A stretch of 56,872 bases of DNA, from the NCBI RefSeq assembly GCF_001426375.1, contig NZ_LMEO01000025.1, forward strand, positions 1,226 to 58,097, written 5' to 3'. Positions within the stretch are counted from its first letter, which is position 1; every line of letters begins with the position of its first letter. The notes beneath the pieces were generated by a model. That model worked only from the letters and a program-made list of their open reading frames with translations. It was not told the DNA's origin and ran no database searches. This DNA is from Paenibacillus sp. Root444D2 (GTDB lineage: Bacteria; Bacillota; Bacilli; Paenibacillales; NBRC-103111). This document shows positions 45,026 to 54,666 of this stretch, piece by piece. A program made the position numbers and the translations under genes.

Positions 45026-47618
45026 CTCCTACCCAGTAGCTCTTGGCCTCTAGTTGTTTATCGTTCACCTGTACCGCAGCGCTGTTGTAATTGATAATAA
45101 TCTTCTTCCCATTCTCGAAGGTCGTTTGAACTACACCTTCTGCCAATTTACGATGATCCGTAATTACATATTGCCTGACCTCATTCAGCACAGTGCTAGC
45201 CTCTTTGTAGAAACCAGCCGCTTGATCCAGCCAATCCCTGTAATGCAGCGCATATAGTTCGTTATAATCCGAATCCTTAACCGCAGATGAATCGCTATAG
45301 TACCACTGGTAATAAATGTCCGATCCCGTCTCCAGCGCTTTCAGCAGGGAATCGCGTGAATCGGTTACGCTCTGCATATTAAACGGCTCCCCGGCGAGAT
45401 CATAAAAACCATGAAGCGCGATTTGATAAAAGGGTACGTCTTCGTCGGTCAAATTCAGGCGACTGCTTTTGGTCGGAGCATTCACAATCATATTAGCGTA
45501 CGGCAAGCTGTAGGCATTGCCGCCATTCACCATTAGGTTATTGGCTCGCTGCTTCAGCTTCTCGGTTTCGAGAGCGGCAATGTTTAACGCTTCCTGCCGG
45601 TTAATCGGATGATCTGGGTTGAAGTCTGAATTCACTTCATTCCCTAAATCCCTAAGAGACAAGCCTGTAAGGCCAAGCTTTTCGTAATCGGAGACAAATC
45701 CGTCCACTGTTTTTGCCAGCGCAGACGGCGATAATAAGTAATGTGAAAATTTCGATGTATCTTTGACATACATGACAGGGTCATACTTGTAAATTTTGGC
45801 CTTCTGTCTGTCTAAAAAGGAAGCTGCGTCTGAAGCTCCTTTATATTTTTCAAGAAAAGCTACATCTAGGAATAGATGGATGTTCTCCTTTGATACATAA
45901 TCGATTAGCTTGTTGAGCCCCTTCTTACCACCTAACTCACTAACCACATCAACGTTCGATGGAGACGTATGCCGAATCCCGTCATTAAACCAGCCGACAT
46001 AGCGGAGCCCGATATCCTTGACTCCTTTTTCTTTCAAAGCTGTTAACATCGACTGCGTTTCATCAAAGGTGGTCAGCGCTTCCGTTGATTGATACGGGAC
46101 ACCGACAAAAGATGCTTGTTTCTGGAACGCCCCCTCCACCTCAAGCAGGAAAGGACTTGCCTTAGCAGGCTCCAGCTTTTTCAGACCGTGTTTATTCACC
46201 AAATACTCTCTATACTTGCCAGCCATAGCCGTGTAGTCGGATGAAGGTCCTGACAAAAAGTCATATCGAATCTGATAATCCCCTTGAAACGGCTTCTGCC
46301 CGAACATCGGTACGGAGCTCTTTTTGGTTCCTGACGTTAACGTATAGAAGTCCATATCCATGACTCTAAACTTCCCGCCAACTGTGTTGTAAGAATCGTT
46401 TCTGCCGGAGATGTCTGCCGTAATATTGGCCAAAGCATCTCCGCCTTCAATCATACCGAGCATAGCGTGATCGTTCTGCTTTATGCCGAAGACGGGCAGT
46501 CTCGTGGTTTCGTTTGTTTGAATCTTTTCTTTGACGTCGTAAGTGCCATCTGAACCGTAAACCGGAAGATTGTACGCCTCCGCGTTCTTTTTGTTGTTAT
46601 TCAGATGAATCAAGGCGCCAGACCCGTCAGGGACGAACATGTAACCGTCTTTTTTATCATCAGCAGCCCCGAAATATTTGAGCAGCTGCAGCATGGCAAT
46701 CGGATAAGCATTCGTATATTGAAGCTCCTTGCCAGCTGTCTTGACAACAAGATGCTCTCCGTCCAATGTGTACTCAAGTGGAACTGTAAACCTCGGACCT
46801 TCCTCTTGTGCACTGCCTCCCGCCCCATTGTCCTTATTGTCCTTGGCGGCTTCTTCGTTCGTATAACCGATTACCTCTAGTTTTTTGGACAGCTCCTCCG
46901 CCACAAAATCCTGCAGCTTGCGAACTTCATATACTTGCTTCTGTTCGTCATATCGGAATTTGAAAGCGACATCCTCACGGGTGTCCTTGTCCGTCAGCTT
47001 CCCCAGAATTCGCTCCTCAAACCGCTGTTTACCGATCACCTTAGGAATATTGCCGTAATCTTTCGGAATATTTCCCAGCTGGTATACGATTTTGATACCT
47101 TTATCCACGCTGCTGATTTTAAATTGCTTCTTTTTTACGCTATCGTCGTAACTGTTGAACGTATTAAGCTGCCCTTTTTCGTTGTAGTAGGTAACTAACA
47201 GTTGGGACGATAGCTCTGATTTATACAAAGGAGAAGCTTTGGGATCTTTCTCTCGATCCACTGGATTGGAGAACCAGATATAGCCGTCTCTTTTGTCCTT
47301 GACCGCAACCTCGGCCGTCTCGCGTTTGACGTAGAGCATCAGAATTTCATTCTGGGCCACCAGCTCCATGGCTTGAAGAGCCCTCTGTTCCTCCGCTGTA
47401 TTGGACGATACAGCAACCATTCCACTTCCAGCACGAACCTCCGCGCTTGCGGCAGTTACGGGATTTCTCTTACCTGCTTGATCTGGAAGAATTGATTTGA
47501 CCTGGGATTGAGCTTCCGCCATGCTTACGGATTGATCCTGCGAGTAGATCACGATCAGACTGCAGGCTACCAAACCGGCGCTCAGGATGCCAAGGGATAT
47601 TTTCATCTTGCTGGACAC
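45018..47618 (-). CDS. DUF5696-type membrane-anchored putative glycosidase-like protein
   Basis: An 866-residue protein with one N-terminal hydrophobic segment (LGILSAGLVACSLIVIYSQ) that should anchor it outside the cell. LVAC could be read as a lipobox, but hydrophobic residues follow, so a membrane anchor is more likely. Residues from about 100 to 450 are beta-rich. The C-terminal 400 or so look like a TIM barrel: IGLRYVGWFNDGIRHTSPSN, LFLDVAFLEKY, LSLRDLGNEVNSDF, NNLMVNGGNAYSLPYA and IYYQWYYSD. The paired acids are compatible with a glycosidase, but no activity is established. The GTG at 47618 is 7 nt from AAGGAGG; the ATG at 47624 is only 1 nt away. It sits between the YIP1 gene and permease pair 2. 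Confidence 0.75.
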   Translation of the reverse strand: MSSKMKISLGILSAGLVACSLIVIYSQDQSVSMAEAQSQVKSILPDQAGKRNPVTAASAEVRAGSGMVAVSSNTAEEQRALQAMELVAQNEILMLYVKRETAEVAVKDKRDGYIWFSNPVDREKDPKASPLYKSELSSQLLVTYYNEKGQLNTFNSYDDSVKKKQFKISSVDKGIKIVYQLGNIPKDYGNIPKVIGKQRFEERILGKLTDKDTREDVAFKFRYDEQKQVYEVRKLQDFVAEELSKKLEVIGYTNEEAAKDNKDNGAGGSAQEEGPRFTVPLEYTLDGEHLVVKTAGKELQYTNAYPIAMLQLLKYFGAADDKKDGYMFVPDGSGALIHLNNNKKNAEAYNLPVYGSDGTYDVKEKIQTNETTRLPVFGIKQNDHAMLGMIEGGDALANITADISGRNDSYNTVGGKFRVMDMDFYTLTSGTKKSSVPMFGQKPFQGDYQIRYDFLSGPSSDYTAMAGKYREYLVNKHGLKKLEPAKASPFLLEVEGAFQKQASFVGVPYQSTEALTTFDETQSMLTALKEKGVKDIGLRYVGWFNDGIRHTSPSNVDVVSELGGKKGLNKLIDYVSKENIHLFLDVAFLEKYKGASDAASFLDRQKAKIYKYDPVMYVKDTSKFSHYLLSPSALAKTVDGFVSDYEKLGLTGLSLRDLGNEVNSDFNPDHPINRQEALNIAALETEKLKQRANNLMVNGGNAYSLPYANMIVNAPTKSSRLNLTDEDVPFYQIALHGFYDLAGEPFNMQSVTDSRDSLLKALETGSDIYYQWYYSDSSAVKDSDYNELYALHYRDWLDQAAGFYKEASTVLNEVRQYVITDHRKLAEGVVQTTFENGKKIIINYNSAAVQVNDKQLEAKSYWVGGE

Positions 47619-47635
47619 CTTCATCCCTCCTTAGC

Positions 47636-47652
47636 GTTTTCCGAAGGAAAAC
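47636..47652 (-). other. Short stem-loop between the YIP1 and DUF5696 genes
   Basis: GTTTTCC-GAA-GGAAAAC is a perfect 7-bp dyad in the 75-bp gap, just upstream of the DUF5696 ribosome site. No U-run; it may modulate translation or mRNA processing. Confidence 0.45.
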
Positions 47653-47693
47653 TTTCTTCGTAAACATAATCTTAGTAAATCTATCGTGTTCCG

Positions 47694-49757
47694 CTAAAAT
47701 CTGAATGAGAGTTCGCGGTAAATGGATGTGATAAAATTGATCATTTGCTGCAGCATGCTGAAGAACAATACCCCAAGGAAGATGATGATACCAATGACAA
47801 CAAGCGTCAGAATCATCGTGATCACCGTCTTGGAAGCTGAATATTGATGAACCGTCATGGTGCCAACAAACAGCAGCCAGATGAACCAGATGTACGCAAT
47901 TGCATCGAGCAAATAATAAAACGTGCTTTCACTTCCTGTAATTACATTGCTGTAAAGCGTCTGCGGGAGGTAAATCAGAATGAGCGGCATCAGAGCATAG
48001 CCTGTTGCCATTACGATTTCTTTAAACTTGCCTTCCCCATCCATCAAAGTGGTCAAAGACCAATTCGCAATACACCAAAGCAGAAACGGAAGAACGATGA
48101 ATTTCAGCTCATTCAGACTGTTCAGCTCGAGCGGATTGTTCATATTGACGACAAACCCGCTGTACTGTCGTTTCAAAATGGTGAAGAGCACGAGGAGGAG
48201 TAAGCAGATGATTACAACCTTCAACCTGCCCTTTTGTTCGTACTTCATCTCCCAAAATCCGTTAAACGGATGCACCATCGTATAAAAAGGATTTTTCAAC
48301 ACACCGATTTCCGTGTAATGCTTTCCACGCATTCTTCTGCCAGCAAGCTTCACAGCTGTATAACCAAGACCGAAGACAAGCGCAAAGCCTAGTACGATGG
48401 TGCCAAAATGCGTGAACACGACTTCTTTCCGGTACCGTTTGAAAGCTTCGGAATAATAGTCACGGTTATTTCCCAATTTGAAATAGCTCATCGCCCCGCG
48501 GTTGTCGCCATTTTTCAATAACGATTTACCGATCCCGATGTAGGCCACCTCAAAGTTACCATTCATTTGAAGCACTTGCCGCCATGAAGCGGTAGAGGCA
48601 TCCGTTTTCCCGTCATAGAGCGATTTTACTGCTTCGCGTATTAGGCTTCCATAACGTGTAGGCTGGAAGACAGACAAACGGTTGTTGTCTTTATCGAGCA
48701 CCAGCACCTTGTCCCCGAGCATTGCAATCGCCGAAGGCGTGCGGAATTTCCCCTGTTCGCTGCCAAGTCCGCCGAATTCGTACAGCAGATTGCCGTCTTT
48801 GTCATAAGTGAAAATGCGGCCCCTTTTCAAATCTATTGCACTGTACATGCCGCCTTCATCCTTGGCAATATCGATGAAAATGGAGCTTCCAGGCGCGCTG
48901 CCAACTTCTAGCGTACGAATATCCCCTTTAGGCGGGAAATATCCTTTATCCCTTAAAATATCCACACCAGACGGGTTCAGCCGTTTGATCGGGCGATCCG
49001 ATTTTTCCTCTGAAGTGGTCGTATAAATAAAACCGTCTTCATCAATGTCCAAGTTATTAAATTCAAGCGGAATGAACAGCTGCATTTGCTCGCGCTGCGC
49101 TTTCGTCGAAATCCGTTTCCAGAACAAATCCACGGGATTGAACTTCACGCGATTCGTACCGATAAACCCGTTGAATTCACCATCGGTATCAAATTCCATT
49201 ATTCCTTCGTAGGATCCGCGACTGATGACATAGATCCGCTGCGCTTTGTCGATAACCAGCTTAGTTGGCATGTATTGGAATCCTTCGCGCAGCAGGGAAG
49301 ACTTCGGCTCCCCCATTACACGTACCAACGCTCCCTGACCGTTCAATTCTACCAGCCTTCTGTTTTGCGTATCCGCGATAAGAAGATGACCGTTGGTTCC
49401 GTTGTAGAACACGCCTTCCGGCTTGTTGAACGTTTCCTTGCTTCCGTTATTATCGAACCCGGAAATAACCTGAACTTCCCGAAACTGATCATTCAATACG
49501 ACGATTCGATCATTTCCGGTATCCGCAATGTAGATTCGGCGATCACTGCCGATGTATAGATCCTGGGGCGACGACAGATTGCCCGTTTTCCAGTCTGTTC
49601 CATACATGACCTGCTCCAGCTCATAAGGACTCGGAGCCGGGACGCTCTGTCCCCAAAAATTGTAATTGTACGTATCGTTGTTAGGTGCGGCATATACAGG
49701 AGCGGCCATACCGATGAAAAGCACAACGGCGAACATCATGATTAGTATTCTTTTCAA
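47694..49757 (-). CDS. NHL-propeller protein with C-terminal YIP1 membrane domain
   Basis: A 687-residue protein with an N-terminal signal peptide (ILIMMFAVVLFIGMAAPVYA). Next comes an extracellular NHL-repeat beta-propeller (about 50-380: PQDLYIGSDRRIYIADTGND; KPEGVFYNGTNGHLLIADTQ; TPSAIAMLGDKVLVLDKDNN). A short TPR-like helical stretch follows (VAYIGIGKSLLKNGDNRGAM). A membrane helix (about 445-465) leads to a five-helix YIP1 domain (MVHPFNGFWEMKYEQKGRLK onward). The propeller would face outward. YIP1 proteins elsewhere act in membrane traffic; their bacterial role is unknown. It lies inside a sugar-import operon between the permeases and DUF5696, suggesting a structural part of a surface glycan-handling complex (inference). 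Confidence 0.85.
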   Translation of the reverse strand: MKRILIMMFAVVLFIGMAAPVYAAPNNDTYNYNFWGQSVPAPSPYELEQVMYGTDWKTGNLSSPQDLYIGSDRRIYIADTGNDRIVVLNDQFREVQVISGFDNNGSKETFNKPEGVFYNGTNGHLLIADTQNRRLVELNGQGALVRVMGEPKSSLLREGFQYMPTKLVIDKAQRIYVISRGSYEGIMEFDTDGEFNGFIGTNRVKFNPVDLFWKRISTKAQREQMQLFIPLEFNNLDIDEDGFIYTTTSEEKSDRPIKRLNPSGVDILRDKGYFPPKGDIRTLEVGSAPGSSIFIDIAKDEGGMYSAIDLKRGRIFTYDKDGNLLYEFGGLGSEQGKFRTPSAIAMLGDKVLVLDKDNNRLSVFQPTRYGSLIREAVKSLYDGKTDASTASWRQVLQMNGNFEVAYIGIGKSLLKNGDNRGAMSYFKLGNNRDYYSEAFKRYRKEVVFTHFGTIVLGFALVFGLGYTAVKLAGRRMRGKHYTEIGVLKNPFYTMVHPFNGFWEMKYEQKGRLKVVIICLLLLVLFTILKRQYSGFVVNMNNPLELNSLNELKFIVLPFLLWCIANWSLTTLMDGEGKFKEIVMATGYALMPLILIYLPQTLYSNVITGSESTFYYLLDAIAYIWFIWLLFVGTMTVHQYSASKTVITMILTLVVIGIIIFLGVLFFSMLQQMINFITSIYRELSFRF

Positions 49758-49772
49758 GTGGCTCCCCCCTGT

Positions 49773-50654
49773 TTACTCTTTCAGACCAGAAGTGGACATG
49801 GTTTGGATGATGTTGCTTTGCGTCACGATAAACACGGTAATCGGCACGGCCATCATAAGCAGGGTAACGGCTGACACCGGTCCGGTCCGCACCAATCCAC
49901 CGCTTGCTATTTGCCCGAATACGTAATCAACGGTCTTCAACTGCTCGCTGTAAATATATTTATGGCTCGTCACGGAACCATTCGTCCACAAATTTTGCAG
50001 CGAAAAAATGACCAGCGTCAGCCACGCAGGCTTAACGATCGGCATGACGATCTGCCAAAAAATCCGGTATTCGCTGGCACCATCAATTTTCGCTGCTTCC
50101 AGAAGAGAGTCTGGGACTTGCTCCATAAACTGTTTCATCAGATACAAGCCGAGTGTCATGCCGAAGGACGGCAAGATGATCGCCCAATAGGTATTAATGA
50201 GATGAAGCCAAGAAATGGTCATGTAGTTTGGTACCTGTGTAACATAAGCCGTAAACATAAGCGACATAACGACCAGATTGAACAGGATGTTCCTGCCTGG
50301 GAATCTGATTTTGGCCAGCGGATAAGCAGCGGCGGATGCGATGATGACATGCCCCACTGTGCCGACAATGGCAATTAAGAATGTATTGAACACATAACGC
50401 GAGAATGGCACCCATGAATCGGAAAAAATGTTCGCCAAATCTGTAAAGTTTTTGAATGTCGGATTTCGCACTAATAGCTTGGGTGGGAACACGAATATTT
50501 CATCGATCGGTTTAAACGCATTGCTAATGGTAAAAATCAGCGGCAGTGCCATAAAGAAGGCTATGCCGCCAAGCAGCAGGAACAGTAAAATATCAACCGC
50601 CCAAGAACGGTTCAAACGCTTTGGCATCTTTAATGTCAGCTTCATCCCGGTCAT
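49773..50654 (-). CDS. Carbohydrate ABC transporter permease (MalG-like), pair 1
   Basis: A 293-residue inner-membrane protein with six helices and EAA loop EAAKIDGASEYRIFWQIVMP. Its ATG overlaps the TGA of its MalF-like partner (50651-50654), so the two are coupled. It lies 15 nt before the NHL/YIP1 gene. Confidence 0.93.
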   Translation of the reverse strand: MTGMKLTLKMPKRLNRSWAVDILLFLLLGGIAFFMALPLIFTISNAFKPIDEIFVFPPKLLVRNPTFKNFTDLANIFSDSWVPFSRYVFNTFLIAIVGTVGHVIIASAAAYPLAKIRFPGRNILFNLVVMSLMFTAYVTQVPNYMTISWLHLINTYWAIILPSFGMTLGLYLMKQFMEQVPDSLLEAAKIDGASEYRIFWQIVMPIVKPAWLTLVIFSLQNLWTNGSVTSHKYIYSEQLKTVDYVFGQIASGGLVRTGPVSAVTLLMMAVPITVFIVTQSNIIQTMSTSGLKE

Positions 50655-51631
50655 TCACCCACTTTTCCTAGCAGCTTACGCGTCAAGAGGTTTGTTGCAA
50701 ACATGATGGTAAACAAGACGGTCGCGATCGCCGAGGCGTACCCCATCTCGAAACGGATCGAACCATAGTCGACTAAGTGGGTCACAATCGTATGTGCTGC
50801 GTAATCAACACTCGGGAAGCCAATCATGTAGATAGAAATTTCAGCCACAGAGAAAGCGAGCGTGATTTGAATAACCGCGCCGAACAGCAGCTGTGGCCGC
50901 ATGGCCGGCAGTGTAATAAACCATAGCTCCTGCCAACGGTTACGCACGCCATCGATGGCACCGGCTTCATACAGCGTGCGATCTACATTTTGCAGACCAG
51001 CTATAAAGGCTAGAAAGGATGTTCCTAAACTGAGCCACAGCTGTACGAGGATCAGAATCGCAAGAACGAATCTTGGATCCTGCAGCCACTGGATCGGCTC
51101 CAGGATCATCCCCCATTTGATCAGAAATGAATTGGCATATCCGTATGAATCGCTGGCGAATAAAGTCTGCCAGATCAAGTACGTATTACCTGAAATCGAA
51201 GGTGCATACAGGATTAGCGTGAGCACAGCGCGCAGCTTAGGCCGCAGCTCATTGATCAGCCAAGCGAATAGGAAGCAAGCCATGTAGCTGATCGGTCCTG
51301 TAATTAACGCAAACAGGAGCGTATTTTTGAGTGCGATCAAAAAGATGTCATCCTGTACGAACAGTCTGGCGAAATTTTGCCAACCAACCCATTTAGGCGG
51401 TTCAAGCATATTGTAGCTTGTGAAGCTTAAACAGACGGACATTAATACGGGAAATACCGTAAATGTAAGGAAAATAAGAAAATATGGCGCTATTAACATA
51501 TAGGCATGCTTATGTTTTTTGACATCACTGCCCAGTCGGCCGATTTTACCTCGGAACGCCGAGTTGGATTTCATCACGGTTGTTCCAGTATCACGTGGCA
51601 AGCTAGGGTTCACTGCAGGCTGTTGTTTCAT
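50651..51631 (-). CDS. Carbohydrate ABC transporter permease (MalF-like), pair 1
   Basis: A 326-residue inner-membrane protein. It has a basic N-terminal tail, six helices (YMLIAPYFLIFLTFTVFPVL first) and an EAA motif in EAGAIDGVRNRWQELWFITL. It starts 9 nt after the large binding-protein fusion gene. With the next gene it forms the channel of the importer fed by the binding proteins upstream. Confidence 0.93.
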   Translation of the reverse strand: MKQQPAVNPSLPRDTGTTVMKSNSAFRGKIGRLGSDVKKHKHAYMLIAPYFLIFLTFTVFPVLMSVCLSFTSYNMLEPPKWVGWQNFARLFVQDDIFLIALKNTLLFALITGPISYMACFLFAWLINELRPKLRAVLTLILYAPSISGNTYLIWQTLFASDSYGYANSFLIKWGMILEPIQWLQDPRFVLAILILVQLWLSLGTSFLAFIAGLQNVDRTLYEAGAIDGVRNRWQELWFITLPAMRPQLLFGAVIQITLAFSVAEISIYMIGFPSVDYAAHTIVTHLVDYGSIRFEMGYASAIATVLFTIMFATNLLTRKLLGKVGE

Positions 51632-51640
51632 GGCGCCCCC

Positions 51641-54592
51641 TCATTTCTCGTAGGGAAGATTAAACTCTTTCCGTTTTAAAGCAATTTCGTCGTTGATATA
51701 ACGAACGTAATAATCCATCGTTTCGCGTGCATCGTCGCCTTGTACGACGACTCTACGAAATGCGTTATCAATGTTGCGTCCCGTCAAATAACCGCCTGGG
51801 ACCTCGGGTATCCCTTTCACCCACTTCATTTGCTCCTTCAATCTGTCGAAATCTCTGGAAGGCCAAGGCAGAGCGGCTAAAGCTTCCATGTTGGCCGTCG
51901 GATACCTAGCCGAAGATCCCATACGAATTTCCATTTGACGTCCAAACGCGATTTGGGTCTCTTTGCTGGTCCACCATTCCATAAATTTCCACGCCGCATC
52001 TTTGTTTTTCGTGCGTTTGAACATGACGACGCCCGATCCCCCGCTGCCAACATCGCGACGAAGGGATCCATCCGGCTTTTTCGTACCAGGTACGGGTGCA
52101 AACTCCCACAATCCTTTAATTTCCGGGGCAAAGACAGACAACTTGTTGTACATTGTGTAGTCAGCGATGCCAATTGGCATTTCGCCTGTACGGAAACGGT
52201 TAGCGAAGTCCGCTGCGATCGGAATTTTATAATTCACGTAAAAATCAGTCCACTGTTTGAACTCCTTGATCGCTGTTTCCGAATCAAGACCGCTGGAGGT
52301 TCCATCTTTTTTATAAAACTGTCCATCATGCTGGTATAAAAACATGGCTAAAGCCGGATTCGGCGGAAGCGTAATGATATCTCTGGTTTCCAAGTCATTA
52401 CCGAAGGTGTTGAGCGGTTTTTGCGGAAGTCCGAACTGCAAGTTGTGCTTCTGCAGGGTAGGCAGCAAATCGTATACGTCCTCCCACGTTTGCGGAGGCT
52501 TCATCTTCAGTTCATCTTCCAATATATCTTTCCGATAGAAGAGAACTGGGAAGGTTTGCGTTTCCGGCAGCGCGTAATAGCTTCCTGAAAACTCATACGG
52601 AACCATCGAACTCTCGCTAAAGCGTGATTTCACGCTGTTGAAATCTGGAAACACCGATAGATCCTGCATCGCGTTGCGGCTTGCATAATTGACAGGCAAA
52701 TCGTTGGGAGCTTGCAGCGCTACGTCCGGTCCTTTACCTGCTACCGTAGAAGGCAGCAAAATATCTGCTGATACCAACTTCAAATTGATTTTTATTCCTG
52801 TCTTTGGTGTAAAGGTTTCGTCAATCAATTTCTTGATGGTCTGCGCTTGGTCACGCGCTGAAGTCACCCATACCGAAACCGAATCGGCTCCCTCTTTTGC
52901 GTTCGATAACTGATCGTAATTCTCAAAGAAGGAAGCGATGAAAGCTGCAGAGCTGCTTTTGAATTTCTGCCACGCAGTCGCTTCCGGATTCGGCAGCTTA
53001 GCTTGCGGCGAGCTTAGCGTCAGATAATCGATGGCGAGTGGTTGTTCATTCACCGAAAGCAGCCACGCCCCGAGTCCTCCTACATTGGTTTTGAACTGAT
53101 CAATCCGGGATGGCACCGTATCCGGTCGGTCTGCCATATCACTGAGCTGGTAAGCCAGCGTATTCAACATCGCGGTCCGCTCGTCGTTCTTTCCGTTCTG
53201 TCCTTGAATCAACTTCGTAATTTTATAGAGCAGGTCGCTTTGTTTGCGAAACTCCCCAGCCATCTCAGGAATTCTTTGCTCGAGCTGATAGTCCCGGAAC
53301 GAATCGGGCACCGTCCCCGTAAAGCTAATAATCTTACGATACAGCGCATTTAAGTCCAAAACGCTCGTTTCCACCGCATTCAGAATCGGGGCCAAATCCC
53401 CCAATGTTACTTCGAGCCGGACTTTGTGTTTGCCCTTCGTGAAATAAAACAAGTACGGATGTTCAGCATCTTGGCCAATCACCGTCGTCTGCCATTCGCT
53501 ATTGAAAGGAAAGCCGACATGCTGAAGCTCCTGAAAGGGTATTTTACCGTCGATGTACATCGTTCGAAGCGAAGCCATCCCCCGCAAATAGTTTTGGTGA
53601 TTTTTCACTGCTATTTGATACAATCCGTCGCCTGGCACATCCACTTCCCATTCGATCCATTGGCCAGGAAGCCGCCATGCCCACCCGCCCATTGCATTAT
53701 TCCGCAATTTAGATACGTGATACGGCTCTACCGCGGGACTGGAACGATCATTATAAGGTAAAAGTGTTGGAGAAGATTTATATAAGGCGCGTTCGCCTTG
53801 AACTTGCAGCATCACATCTTTCGCAAGCTGGTAACCTTTTTGCGTATATGTGCTCGCCAACGTATCATACGAAGGCGCTGTTGCCGAGTTTGTAAGATGA
53901 AGTGAATGAATAATGAGCGGTTCTCTTACCGAAGTAAACATGATGGAGTGCTTGCCTTTTGAAAAATAAAACAGATAAGGATCCTCATTAAATCCAGTCG
54001 CATCCTTTAATAATGATGCCTGCCACATCGGCTCTTCCACTTGCGATGGAACCAACTCGTTGCCCTGCTCGTCACGCTCGAACTCATTTTTATCGTTTTT
54101 CCATATACGTTGAAACGTTATGCTTTTGGCCTCGGAAAAAGGGACCGAACCGTCAATGCGCAATTCTCTTTCAATATCCGAATCTTTCCCACTTACCGTG
54201 TAGTATTGGATGCCAATGTTGTACATGCCTTCTTGCTCGACTGTAAATTGCCATTCAATGGATCCCGTATCCGAAGTCAGGATAGACTTCCCGTTTTCCC
54301 CTTGATAATTGTCTAAAACAGAGACGTTCATGCCTTGGGTCGAGCTGAATTGTTCTGTAGGAATGACGGCTTCAGCGCTCGGGCGCGCCGATTGTTTGTA
54401 CTTGGCCAAATATTCCGCATAGCTGCCTTTTTTATATGTATCTGCCAAAACCGATAGCGCTGTGCTGCTTATTGGACGCTCTTCCGCTGAAGCAATTTGG
54501 CGGGAACCGCCGCCGAGCCACTGATACGGTACGAACCCGGTTGTAAAAAACAAAACAAATATGAGGAACACTTTGGCGTATGCTCGGCGCAT
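51641..54592 (-). CDS. Large fusion: two beta-sandwich (CBM-like) modules plus a family 1 solute-binding domain
   Basis: A 983-residue exported protein. The N-terminal hydrophobic segment (VFLIFVLFFTTGFVPYQWLG) has no lipobox cysteine, so it is either secreted or held by an uncleaved helix. Two similar beta-sandwich modules of CBM6/35 type follow. Each is built on W-(E/Q)-(F/W) ... G-x-Y-x-I ... (R/M)xxxIDG ... PYLFYF-(S/T)-KGKH (about 95-235 and 275-410; the second reads LYQIAVKNHQNYLRGMASLR). A helical spacer leads to a full family 1 binding domain from about residue 570 (DSVSVWVTSARDQAQTIKKL; SYYALPETQTFPVLFYRKDI; SGGSGVVMFKRTKNKDAAWK). Ordinary binding proteins are about 420-550 residues. 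A separate lipoprotein binding protein is encoded just upstream. Confidence 0.82.
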   Translation of the reverse strand: MRRAYAKVFLIFVLFFTTGFVPYQWLGGGSRQIASAEERPISSTALSVLADTYKKGSYAEYLAKYKQSARPSAEAVIPTEQFSSTQGMNVSVLDNYQGENGKSILTSDTGSIEWQFTVEQEGMYNIGIQYYTVSGKDSDIERELRIDGSVPFSEAKSITFQRIWKNDKNEFERDEQGNELVPSQVEEPMWQASLLKDATGFNEDPYLFYFSKGKHSIMFTSVREPLIIHSLHLTNSATAPSYDTLASTYTQKGYQLAKDVMLQVQGERALYKSSPTLLPYNDRSSPAVEPYHVSKLRNNAMGGWAWRLPGQWIEWEVDVPGDGLYQIAVKNHQNYLRGMASLRTMYIDGKIPFQELQHVGFPFNSEWQTTVIGQDAEHPYLFYFTKGKHKVRLEVTLGDLAPILNAVETSVLDLNALYRKIISFTGTVPDSFRDYQLEQRIPEMAGEFRKQSDLLYKITKLIQGQNGKNDERTAMLNTLAYQLSDMADRPDTVPSRIDQFKTNVGGLGAWLLSVNEQPLAIDYLTLSSPQAKLPNPEATAWQKFKSSSAAFIASFFENYDQLSNAKEGADSVSVWVTSARDQAQTIKKLIDETFTPKTGIKINLKLVSADILLPSTVAGKGPDVALQAPNDLPVNYASRNAMQDLSVFPDFNSVKSRFSESSMVPYEFSGSYYALPETQTFPVLFYRKDILEDELKMKPPQTWEDVYDLLPTLQKHNLQFGLPQKPLNTFGNDLETRDIITLPPNPALAMFLYQHDGQFYKKDGTSSGLDSETAIKEFKQWTDFYVNYKIPIAADFANRFRTGEMPIGIADYTMYNKLSVFAPEIKGLWEFAPVPGTKKPDGSLRRDVGSGGSGVVMFKRTKNKDAAWKFMEWWTSKETQIAFGRQMEIRMGSSARYPTANMEALAALPWPSRDFDRLKEQMKWVKGIPEVPGGYLTGRNIDNAFRRVVVQGDDARETMDYYVRYINDEIALKRKEFNLPYEK

Positions 54593-54616
54593 GGGTTTTC
54601 CCCCTTTTCTTAACTT

Positions 54617-54651
54617 TGCCCCTAATCCCTGCTAGCATGGAATTAGGGGCA
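54617..54651 (-). other. Intercistronic stem-loop after the lipoprotein gene
   Basis: TGCCCCTAAT and ATTAGGGGCA form a 10-bp stem in the 74-bp gap between the binding-protein lipoprotein gene and the fusion gene. On the minus strand no U-run follows, so it is probably a stabilising or processing structure. Confidence 0.65.
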
Positions 54652-54666
54652 TGGCATTATGCATGT

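Noticed and set aside
47560..47620. Lipobox (LVAC) in the DUF5696 protein
   Set aside because: The cysteine lies in the middle of the hydrophobic stretch and is followed by SLIVIY, which fits a membrane anchor better.
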